A stretch of 64,000 nt of DNA from Nocardioides sp. WS12 (GTDB lineage: Bacteria > Actinomycetota > Actinomycetes > Propionibacteriales > Nocardioidaceae), in NCBI RefSeq assembly GCF_014108865.1, contig NZ_CP053928.1, positions 2,294,001-2,358,000 of the forward strand, written 5' to 3'. This document shows positions 57,809-64,000 of this stretch, in pieces (the first letter of the stretch is position 1; each line of letters begins with the position of its first letter). Below the pieces are notes generated by a model that was not told the DNA's origin, made no database searches, and saw only the letters and a list, made by a program, of their open reading frames with translations. A program made the translations under genes and the position numbers.

Positions 57809-60054
57809 TCGACCGACTGCGGAGTAGACTTCGCCGGCATTCGCCAGACGATCGTGGAGCGATTCTCGTCATGGCGATCATCATCGTCACGGTGGTGGCT
57901 GTCGTGACCGGTCTGGTCTTGACGCGCGGTGACGGCAGCCTGCGAGCCACCATTGCGCTTCGTGATGCCGCTCGGTCTTCGTACGCCGCCGACGGTGCGG
58001 CCCAGGTTGCGATCAACGCGCTGAGGACTGGCTACAACACGGGGACTGGTGAGCCGACGCCCTGGTACTACACCAACGCTGTGGGCACCGGCTGCTTCGG
58101 CTACAACGGAAGCGGCGGATCCACCACTCCTCTCAACACCCTGGCCGTGAACAACGTCATCCCGAAGGAGACGGGTGACACCCAGAGTGCGATGTCCGCG
58201 GCGGTGGAATGTGAGGCCGAGGACGCTACGGGCGAGCAGGGTTCGGCCGTCCCGATCAACAGCTCCAACAAGCCGGGAAACGCGATCCTCACCTTGGGCA
58301 CCAGCGGCGCTGAGGATGGCTTCACGTTCAAGACCAACGGCTCGGGCGCAGCGTTCCGCGTGAAGGGCGGCATCTGGTCGAACTCGACGATCTTCCGTGA
58401 CAACAATGGCAACCTGGAGTCCTCGGAGAGCATCCGCGCCCACACGGGTTGTACGCCGATCGCGGCCATGATCGCGCCGGTGGTCAACTGCTCTGCCAGC
58501 ACCACGGCTGATCCGAACTACCAGAGCGATCTCGACATTGCCGGTACTGGCATCCCCACGCTCCAGACGCCGCCGGCCAGTTGCCCGAACAACGGCACCG
58601 TCACCCTGAGCCCGGGCTACTACGACGACGTCACCAAGCTCAACGCGCTGACCAACACCAACAGCCAGTGCTTCATTCACCTCCAGCCCGGTCCGTACTA
58701 CTTCGACTTCCACAACAACTCCGTCGACACCCTCTTCGACAGCGACATCGCAGCGGGCGGAGGCAACGTGTGGACGATCGGTTCACGCAAGACGGTCATC
58801 GGCGGCACGCTGACAGCCGACACCACGGTTCCGGGGCGCTGCGTGAACCCCATCGACGACGTGAACGCCGCTGGCGTGCAGTTGATATTCGGCGGTGACA
58901 GCCGGATGCTCATCGAGGCCAACGGTCAGGACACGGAGGTCGAGTTCTGCGCCACGTACCACACCAGCCGGCCCCCGATCGCGATCTACGGTCAGAAGAC
59001 GGGAACCGCCACCCTCACCGATGTGTCGGGAGGGTCCGCGCTCACCGTTAAGACGGGCACTACTCCCACGGTCACCGCCGCGGGCACCCACGGCACCTTC
59101 ACGGGCGCCACTCCGCCGAACTTGCAGTCTGTCGATGGCGACCAAGCCACCGACGCCAACCTCGCGGTGTGGCGACGCACGACCACCAACGCTGGCAACC
59201 AGACTCGATCGATCACGATGAACGGGTTCGAGACGGGAACATCGCTCCCGAAGGGGACGGTGTTGAAGAGCGCGGTGCTCAAGGTGACGCACCGCAACAC
59301 CAGCACCGGCAGCGGGCAAGTCAATCGCGTTACGCTGACGCCCACGGGCGGTTCGGCGCTCACGACCACGGCGTTGCCGGCTCGCGCCAACCTGACCACC
59401 GACACCGTTGACCTGGCGACCCTCGGCAGCACTTGGGGTGCGTTCCAGCAGCGCGTGCATGACTTCGGGTACACCGGAGCGGACGTCAACTTCGAGTCAA
59501 CCCTCACCACGGCTACGTCGACCGGAGGACCGACCCCGGTGATCACGCCGCAGGTCGCCCAACTGGATGCGGTTCGACTCGAGATGACCTACTACCTGCC
59601 GGGGCTCCGTGGACAGACCACGGCCGCGATTCCCAGCAACACCGTCGCCACGGTCGGCGGTGCAGCGGTCGTACAACTGCTCGGAAACAGCACGACCTTC
59701 TATGTGCAGGGCACCACGTACACCCCGCTCGCCAAGATCGATCTGTCGCTCAACAACCTCGATGAGTCGGTCTTCAGGTTCGGCGTCATCGCCCGCTCTC
59801 TCGTTGTGTTCGAGACGGGGTCGTTCTCGTTCCCGGGCGCTGTCATCGAACTCCCCGACAACTCACCGGGCTTCGGGTTCGAGACGACTCTGGTCCGACT
59901 CAAGGTCTATCTGTGCCCAGGGGTCACCAGCGGATGTACAGCAGGTACTGGTGAGTTCGCGCTGGAGGCGCGGGTGAAGGTGTTCGATACTGGTGGGGTC
60001 CCTGGTCCGCCGAACCGGCAGATCTCCGTCCTGAACTGGAGCCACCAGCGCTGA
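57805..60054 (+). CDS. Large PilX-like minor pilin with adhesin-like C-terminal region
   Basis: 749 residues, much larger than usual minor pilins. N-terminus: basic leader, DDRGAILVMAIIIVTVVAVVTGLVL, a PilX_N-type membrane helix. The remaining 700 residues are Thr/Ser/Gly-rich beta structure with scattered Cys (TGCF, AVECEAED, GCTPI). Middle: PGYYDDVTKL and YYFDFHNN. Later, about 490-620, GTVLKSAVLKVTHRN and a TYYLP strand suggest a jelly-roll like those of DNRLRE or carbohydrate-binding domains. Likely the exposed adhesin or tip protein. Final domain also beta-rich. ATG overlaps the pilW stop. Confidence 0.8.
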   Translation: MIDRLRSRLRRHSPDDRGAILVMAIIIVTVVAVVTGLVLTRGDGSLRATIALRDAARSSYAADGAAQVAINALRTGYNTGTGEPTPWYYTNAVGTGCFGYNGSGGSTTPLNTLAVNNVIPKETGDTQSAMSAAVECEAEDATGEQGSAVPINSSNKPGNAILTLGTSGAEDGFTFKTNGSGAAFRVKGGIWSNSTIFRDNNGNLESSESIRAHTGCTPIAAMIAPVVNCSASTTADPNYQSDLDIAGTGIPTLQTPPASCPNNGTVTLSPGYYDDVTKLNALTNTNSQCFIHLQPGPYYFDFHNNSVDTLFDSDIAAGGGNVWTIGSRKTVIGGTLTADTTVPGRCVNPIDDVNAAGVQLIFGGDSRMLIEANGQDTEVEFCATYHTSRPPIAIYGQKTGTATLTDVSGGSALTVKTGTTPTVTAAGTHGTFTGATPPNLQSVDGDQATDANLAVWRRTTTNAGNQTRSITMNGFETGTSLPKGTVLKSAVLKVTHRNTSTGSGQVNRVTLTPTGGSALTTTALPARANLTTDTVDLATLGSTWGAFQQRVHDFGYTGADVNFESTLTTATSTGGPTPVITPQVAQLDAVRLEMTYYLPGLRGQTTAAIPSNTVATVGGAAVVQLLGNSTTFYVQGTTYTPLAKIDLSLNNLDESVFRFGVIARSLVVFETGSFSFPGAVIELPDNSPGFGFETTLVRLKVYLCPGVTSGCTAGTGEFALEARVKVFDTGGVPGPPNRQISVLNWSHQR

Positions 60055-60860
60055 GCGAGCACGAAGTCCTCTCGGTCCTCTCGGTCCTCGTCCCGATCTT
60101 CGCTGGCCTGCTCGGGCTCGCCATCGGGTCGTTCCTCAACGTCGTCGCGCACCGCGTGCCGGCGGGGGAGTCGATCGTCAGTCCGCCGTCGGCGTGCCCG
60201 AAGTGCGGGCACGAGATCCGCAACCGGCACAACCTGCCGGTGATCGGGTGGCTGATCCTGCGCGGGAAGTGCTTCGACTGCGGGGAGCCGATCAGTGCGC
60301 GGTACCCGCTCGTCGAGGCCGGTACGGGCCTGGCGTTCGTGCTGGTGGCGCTGCGGCTCGGCACCGACGAGCAGGGACTGCGGTTGCTGCCGGCGTACCT
60401 GACCTTCGCGGCCGTCGGGATCGCGCTCGCGCTCATCGACCTGGACGTCCAGCGTCTGCCGGACAAGATCGTCCTGCCGTCGTACGTCGTCCTGGGTGGG
60501 CTGCTGCTCATCGGCGGAGACGGAGGAGCGCTGCTGCGCGCGATCGAAGGCGCGGCGATCCTGTTCGCGTTCTTCTTCATCGTCTGGCTGATCGCGCCGG
60601 GAGGCATGGGCTTCGGTGACGTGAAGCTGTCCGGGATCGTCGGCGGGATGACCGCCTATCTGACGTGGGGGACCTTCCTCGTCGGTGCCTTCATGGGCTT
60701 CCTGCTCGGCGCCGTTGCCGGCGTACTGCTGATGTCTGGCGGCAAGGCCGGGCGCAAGACCGCGGTGCCGTTCGGGCCGTTCATGATCCTGGGGGCGTTC
60801 GCCGCGATCCTGGGGGCCGGGGAGCTCGGGGACTACTACCTGGAGCTGATCGGGTACTGA
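60051..60860 (+). CDS. pilD: Prepilin peptidase PilD, apparent CTG start
   Basis: 269 residues if begun at the CTG at 60051, which overlaps the previous stop as CTGA just as ATGA and GTGA do elsewhere. No ATG, GTG or TTG occurs in this frame before GTG 60156, and starting there would lose the essential N-terminal GSFLNVVAHRVP motif (26-37). Four zinc cysteines: Cys49, Cys52, Cys74, Cys77. Catalytic Asp130 (LIDLD) and Asp190 (GFGDVKL) are intact, with about seven membrane helices. It cleaves and N-methylates the prepilins of this operon. Confidence 0.92.
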   Translation: MSEHEVLSVLSVLVPIFAGLLGLAIGSFLNVVAHRVPAGESIVSPPSACPKCGHEIRNRHNLPVIGWLILRGKCFDCGEPISARYPLVEAGTGLAFVLVALRLGTDEQGLRLLPAYLTFAAVGIALALIDLDVQRLPDKIVLPSYVVLGGLLLIGGDGGALLRAIEGAAILFAFFFIVWLIAPGGMGFGDVKLSGIVGGMTAYLTWGTFLVGAFMGFLLGAVAGVLLMSGGKAGRKTAVPFGPFMILGAFAAILGAGELGDYYLELIGY

Positions 60861-60862
60861 GC

Positions 60863-60980
60863 GTCTCGATACGCCGCTCGTTCCTCGCGGCTACTCGACG
60901 AGCTTGCGGGGCCGGGCGTCTCGATACGCGACGAGCTTGCGGGGCCGGGCGTCTCGATACGCGACGAGCTTGCGGCGACG
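60863..60980 (+). repeat. Tandem GTCTCGATACGC REP-like repeats after pilD
   Basis: Copy one, 60863-60903, runs GTCTCGATACGCC to CTACTCGACGAGC. Units two (60918-60950) and three (60951-60980) are 33 bp, GTCTCGATACGCGACGAGCT plus TGCGGGGCC, with the middle of copy one deleted. The first starts two bases after the pilD stop in sense orientation. The rest of the gap to 61228 (368 bases in all) holds the inverted repeat at 61065 and no gene I can support. Confidence 0.85.
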
Positions 60981-61064
60981 GCCTCGCTGCGCTGTCCAGC
61001 GGAAGTGGGGACATCGGAAAAGCGGGATCGGCAAAGCCGCCGTGAGGTGGTGGAATGTCTTCAA

Positions 61065-61124
61065 CAGGCCGTGGTGGTCGCAAACCGTGCAGTGTCCCCT
61101 GCATGGAGCGCCCACCACGGCCTG
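61065..61124. repeat. Perfect 13-bp inverted repeat with nested stem
   Basis: CAGGCCGTGGTGG (61065-61077) and CCACCACGGCCTG (61112-61124) are exact reverse complements. In the 34-base spacer TGCAG and CTGCA form a second stem around TGTCCC. It may be an operator of the adjacent hipBA remnant or the end of a lost mobile element. Confidence 0.6.
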
Positions 61125-61228
61125 ATTCGGTGAAGCGCCACCAAGTCTGCCGGGCTTTACTCGCCAGGGGGCCGGCTGGATGGTCAAATTCCTGCGGCCC
61201 AGGTTCGCGAAAGCTTGTTCGATCTGAC

Positions 61229-61561
61229 GTGGGATCGACTACAGGTCACGACAGTCGGAGCCTGTCAGGCGTCGATCATTCCGGTCGTCCTGGGCGGCAA
61301 GGGCGACGCGCTCGGCGCTGGAACCAGATCGAGCTCGCCGAGCGGGCCGGGATCTCGGCGAACACGCTGCGCAGCATCGAGCAGGGTGCGCCGAGTTCCA
61401 CGATCGGGATCGTGTTCGAGGTCGCCGTCCTGCTGGGCCTGGACCTGTTCGGTGCCGGTGCCGGCGAACTGTCCGCCCTCGTTGCCCAGGGACGCAACCA
61501 ACTGGCGCTCCTGCCGAAACGGGTCCGGAACCGTCCCCGTGACCTCCAGGACGACTTCTGA
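61229..61561 (+). CDS. HipB-like XRE antitoxin, N-terminus uncertain
   Basis: From a GTG at 61229, 110 residues; the convincing part begins near 61300: RRARRWNQIELAERAGISANTLRSIEQGAP, an XRE helix-turn-helix, then a leucine-rich EVAVLLGLDLFG helix and a basic RVRNRPRDLQDDF tail. This is the pattern of HipB-type antitoxins. Upstream coding is poor; an LGGKGDALGAG stretch in another frame hints at a frameshift. Its stop overlaps the HipA fragment (ATGA), so the original pair was coupled. Probably a decayed antitoxin that may still bind DNA. Confidence 0.5.
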   Translation: MGSTTGHDSRSLSGVDHSGRPGRQGRRARRWNQIELAERAGISANTLRSIEQGAPSSTIGIVFEVAVLLGLDLFGAGAGELSALVAQGRNQLALLPKRVRNRPRDLQDDF

Positions 61562-61659
61562 TGACAACTGCGGGGCCAACGAGCGCGTTCGTGTGGGTGT
61601 GGCTCCCGGGCGCGGTGACCTCGGTACCGGCCGGGCGTCTGCAGTACCGCGGACCGTGA
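61561..61659 (+). pseudogene. HipA toxin, N-terminal fragment
   Basis: ATG at 61561 overlaps the HipB-like stop. The 32 codons read TSAFVWVWLPGAVTSVPAGRL, matching the start of HipA-type kinases (FVWVWLPGATEPVVAGRL pattern), then stop at 61657. No HipA kinase core follows before 61751. This is the remains of a hipBA toxin-antitoxin module whose toxin was deleted. Confidence 0.6.
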
Positions 61660-61751
61660 GCAGATGTGGCACCGTCAGATCCTCAACCCTGCTGTGCACT
61701 ACTGACCGCGACCGCCAGGCGGCTCGGGCTACGCGACGAACTTGGCTGGAA

Positions 61752-61964
61752 TCAGCGAGCGGCGAAGCAGACCAGGCAGGACGACGGGTCGTGCTGGATG
61801 TTGCTGTCGTGCAGGCGGTCGCTGCGGTTGAGGAAGTCGTCGAGGGCACGCTCGGAAGCGGCGATCTCGAGGATGACCTCTTCGAGCTCGGGGGAAAGGC
61901 GCGGGCCGGTCTGGACCTCGGACCGGCTGTTCTCCAGGACGGTTTCGGACGCCAGTGCGCTCAT
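61752..61964 (-). CDS. Small CxxC protein, 70 residues
   Basis: ATG at 61964 with GGGGGAG six to seven bases upstream on the minus strand, a good RBS. The protein is acidic and helical (LSPELEEVILEIAASERALDDFL) and ends in CLVCFAAR, a CxxC pair two residues before hydrophobic ones. No recognised family. It might be a metal-binding or redox-active small protein. A frame at 61729-62067 on the same strand is a shadow. Confidence 0.5.
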   Translation of the reverse strand: MSALASETVLENSRSEVQTGPRLSPELEEVILEIAASERALDDFLNRSDRLHDSNIQHDPSSCLVCFAAR

Positions 61965-62119
61965 GGTTGCTCCCCCAGTTGTGCCCGAGTCCTCGTTGAC
62001 CAGGGCCCGTCGTGCTCTCCCTCAGGCCCTGTTCTTCGAGGATCCATGCTGGCTCGGACCGGCGCAATGGGAGAGGGCAAGGTCGGGCCGAAAGCGGGAC
62101 AAGGTCCCATCACAATTGA

Positions 62120-63592
62120 CTACTGAAGGGCGGCCGTGAGGCGCATGACATTGTCGACGTACCGCGTGCGCCGCGGCCGGAGGTCCCATTCGGCCAACGT
62201 CAACTCCTTCGACAGCGCGCGATAACCGTCCTCCACCTCGCGCAGCCGAGCGACCACCGCAGGGTCCGGGAGCATCAGCGACACCTCGTAGTTGAGGCCG
62301 AACGAACGCATGTCCATGTTGCTCGAACCGATCACCGCGACGTTGTCGTCGATCGTGAAGTGCTTCGCGTGCAGGACGTACGGCGCCGGGTACCGGAAGA
62401 TCCGGACGCCGGCCCGGAGCAGCTCCTTGTAGTACGACGCCTGGGCATGCCCGACCATGAACTGGTCGGCGACCTCGCTCACGAACAGTTCCACCTCCAC
62501 GCCGCGTTCGGCGGCCGTCGTGACGGCGTACAGGAGCGACTCGTCGGGGACGAAGTACGGCGAGGTCAGGGAGATCCGCTCCGTGGCGGCGTATAGCAGG
62601 GTGGTGAACATCCGCAGGTTGTTCTCGGCGCGCACGCCCGGGCCGCTCGGCACGACCTGGCAGGGCACGTCGAGCACCTCGTCGGGGCGGATGTCGGGCT
62701 TGCCGTGAACGGCGACCAGTTCGACCGGCTCGCCCGTCTCGACGTACCAATCGGTCGCGAAGACGCTGTTCAGGCCACCGACCACCGGGCCCTCCAGGCG
62801 GACCATCAGCTCGACCCACTCGCGGCCGAGCTTCTGGTTCTTCGGCTTGTTGTAACAGGGCTCGGTGAGGTTGAGCGAACCGGTGAACCCGACGCTGCCG
62901 TCGACCACGAGGATCTTGCGGTGGTTGCGCAGATCGGGGCGGCGGAACCGGCCCTGCAACGGCTGAATCGGCAGCATCGGATGCCAGTCGATGTCGGTCT
63001 TGCGGAGGCGGCGCAGCATCCGGTGGTAGCCGGGGATGCCGCGCGAACCGAGGTGGTCGAACAGCAGGCGTACGTCGACCCCGCGGGCCGTCGCGCGGAT
63101 CAGCGACTGGAAGAGCGGGTCGGTCACGTCGTCCCACGCGGTGATGTAGAACTCGACGTGCACGTGGCTGCGCGCGCGGTCGACCTCTGCGGCCATCTCG
63201 AGGATCACGCCGGAGTACTCGTCCCAGAGCTGCACCTCGTTGCCGCCCGTCAGGGGGAGCGCCCCGAGGCGGTGGTTGAGCGAGGCGACGCGGGCGATCG
63301 GCGCAGGCAACCGGTTCGCGTCGAAGGACAACGGGAGCTGGTCGGTGCGTTCGCGGATGGCTTTCATCGCCTCGCGCTGGCGGCCGACCCGGCGGTTGCC
63401 CAGCCGGGTGCGGCCGAAGGTCAGGAAGATCAGGAAACCGATGATCGGCTCCACCAGAATCAGCAGCAGCCAGGCCATGCCCGTCGACGGCTTGCGGTTG
63501 CCGGGGATGACGCCGAGTGCCACGACCCGGAGCCCCACCTCCAGGATCAGGAAGATCACGCCGAAGGTCGACGTCGGATCGGGCCAGGTCAT
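62120..63592 (-). CDS. cls: Cardiolipin synthase (phospholipase D family)
   Basis: 490 residues. Two N-terminal membrane segments (FGVIFLILEVGLRVVALGV and GMAWLLLILVEPIIGFLIFL), then two phospholipase D HKD motifs: NHRKILVVDGSVGFTGSLN and HAKHFTIDDNVAVIGSSN. It condenses phosphatidylglycerol to cardiolipin via a phosphohistidine. Length and arrangement are standard for ClsA-type enzymes. ATG at 63592; a longer frame is antisense. Located at the membrane. Confidence 0.94.
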   Translation of the reverse strand: MTWPDPTSTFGVIFLILEVGLRVVALGVIPGNRKPSTGMAWLLLILVEPIIGFLIFLTFGRTRLGNRRVGRQREAMKAIRERTDQLPLSFDANRLPAPIARVASLNHRLGALPLTGGNEVQLWDEYSGVILEMAAEVDRARSHVHVEFYITAWDDVTDPLFQSLIRATARGVDVRLLFDHLGSRGIPGYHRMLRRLRKTDIDWHPMLPIQPLQGRFRRPDLRNHRKILVVDGSVGFTGSLNLTEPCYNKPKNQKLGREWVELMVRLEGPVVGGLNSVFATDWYVETGEPVELVAVHGKPDIRPDEVLDVPCQVVPSGPGVRAENNLRMFTTLLYAATERISLTSPYFVPDESLLYAVTTAAERGVEVELFVSEVADQFMVGHAQASYYKELLRAGVRIFRYPAPYVLHAKHFTIDDNVAVIGSSNMDMRSFGLNYEVSLMLPDPAVVARLREVEDGYRALSKELTLAEWDLRPRRTRYVDNVMRLTAALQ

Positions 63593-63636
63593 GGCTGCAG
63601 ACTAGGTCTCGACAAGCTCGACCCACGGGAGGCGCC

Positions 63637-63840
63637 TCAGCGGAAGGCGCAACCTGACTGCACGCCGAACCTGCGCAGGATCAGTGCAGCCGGACAGAAG
63701 CCCGTGATGCTCGACTGGAGCAGGTTGGCTCCCGCGAAGGCGGCCAACAGCAGCCACCACGGGGAGAGCAGGGTGGCCAGGGCGACGCTGACCAGAACCA
63801 GGGTTCCGGCGAGCGCGAAGACGGCGCGGTCGATGTTCAT
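63637..63840 (-). CDS. DUF2892/YgaP-type inner-membrane protein
   Basis: 67 residues. MNIDRAVFALAGTLVLVSVALATLL is followed by a second membrane helix (WWLLLAAFAGANLLQSS) and ITGFCPAALILRRFGV with a conserved Gly-Phe-Cys-Pro. This is the hallmark of the DUF2892 family (the membrane tail of YgaP rhodanese and stand-alone relatives). It may bind sulfur or metal at the Cys. Overlaps the AhpD-like gene stop. Confidence 0.88.
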   Translation of the reverse strand: MNIDRAVFALAGTLVLVSVALATLLSPWWLLLAAFAGANLLQSSITGFCPAALILRRFGVQSGCAFR

Positions 63841-64000
63841 TTCGTTTCTCCTCGTTGTCCGAGCGTGTCCGCGAACTCGCAGAACGCGTCGTAGGCACGG
63901 GCTCCGTGGATGGTGGCGGGGCCGCCGTGCATCAGGAACGTCACGCCGATGGCCTCGGCCGCCTCCTGTCGGGTGGCACCGGCCCGGGCTGCAGCCTGTC
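63837..64000 (-). CDS. AhpD-like/carboxymuconolactone decarboxylase family protein, N-terminus outside the window
   Basis: The last 54 residues are visible: AAARAGATRQEAAEAIGVTF, LMHGGPATIHGARAYDAF and a short C-terminus ending GETK. The GAT-x-x-E-x-x-E-A and GGP blocks are typical of the CMD/AhpD fold; the usual CxxC lies upstream of the window. Stop overlaps the DUF2892 gene start (ATGA), so the two are coupled. Probably a peroxide or thiol-related protein. Confidence 0.7.
   Translation of the reverse strand, partial: QAAARAGATRQEAAEAIGVTFLMHGGPATIHGARAYDAFCEFADTLGQRGETK

Noticed and set aside
61055-61228. Extended start of the XRE gene at 61055
   Set aside because: Pro/Arg/Ser-rich translation across an inverted repeat, not resembling HipB.

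Overview
The window is high-GC actinobacterial DNA. Several things point to the Nocardioides/Mycobacterium side of the Actinomycetota: heavy G/C third positions, frequent GTG starts, many four-base ATGA/GTGA gene overlaps, a mycobacterial style of lipid catabolism with many acyl-CoA dehydrogenases and SDRs, and dense intergenic REP-like repeats. Nocardioidaceae is my best guess; it is inferred, not proven.

Layout. 1-1919: end of an alpha/beta hydrolase gene, a fatty acid hydroxylase/sterol desaturase, and a third operon gene cut short after about 35 codons. 1869-4880: a patch of less GC-biased orphan genes (an inositol-monophosphatase-like protein without key metal ligands, two ~80-residue proteins, a protein with an internal duplication, a CxxC protein) starting at a 15-bp inverted repeat; probably an acquired island. 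4964-16769: secreted-lipase-like hydrolase, TetR regulators, and a beta-oxidation set (enoyl-CoA hydratase, acyl-CoA dehydrogenase, thiolase, FadB, acyl-CoA ligase, aldehyde dehydrogenase). 16855-26636: a tightly overlapped operon (di-iron-like hydrolase, flavin/2Fe-2S reductase, Baeyer-Villiger-type monooxygenase, SDR, HSL esterase, SRPBCC protein, AraC regulator, MBL-fold protein, SDR, epimerase) that recalls the mycobacterial mymA/virS locus. 27151-33606: a second TetR/acyl-CoA dehydrogenase operon with a lipoprotein, two SDRs, an APH-like phosphotransferase and a histidine phosphatase.

33629-50768: beta-lactamase-fold hydrolase, YhhN membrane protein, PucR regulator divergent from proline dehydrogenase/P5C dehydrogenase, a GIY-YIG gene bracketed by repeat arrays, a hydrolase-LuxR fusion, DsrE protein, FprA-like reductase divergent from a LysR regulator, a large secreted M14 carboxypeptidase, phenylalanine hydroxylase divergent from an Lrp regulator, and a two-gene pair whose larger member resembles ADP-ribosyltransferase toxins. 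50944-60860: a PhaC-like hydrolase, then a type IV pilus operon (pilin, PilT, PilB, PilC, three minor pilins including a 749-residue one, prepilin peptidase with an apparent CTG start). 60863-64000: repeats, a hipBA toxin-antitoxin remnant, a small CxxC protein, cardiolipin synthase, a DUF2892-type membrane protein and the end of an AhpD-like gene.

The most notable pattern is that four families of short repeats sit at gene 3' ends in the sense orientation of the upstream gene, and in three cases hold that gene's stop codon. Two arrays bracket the GIY-YIG gene and two bracket a small membrane-protein gene. I saw no rRNA, tRNA, CRISPR array or intact insertion sequence.
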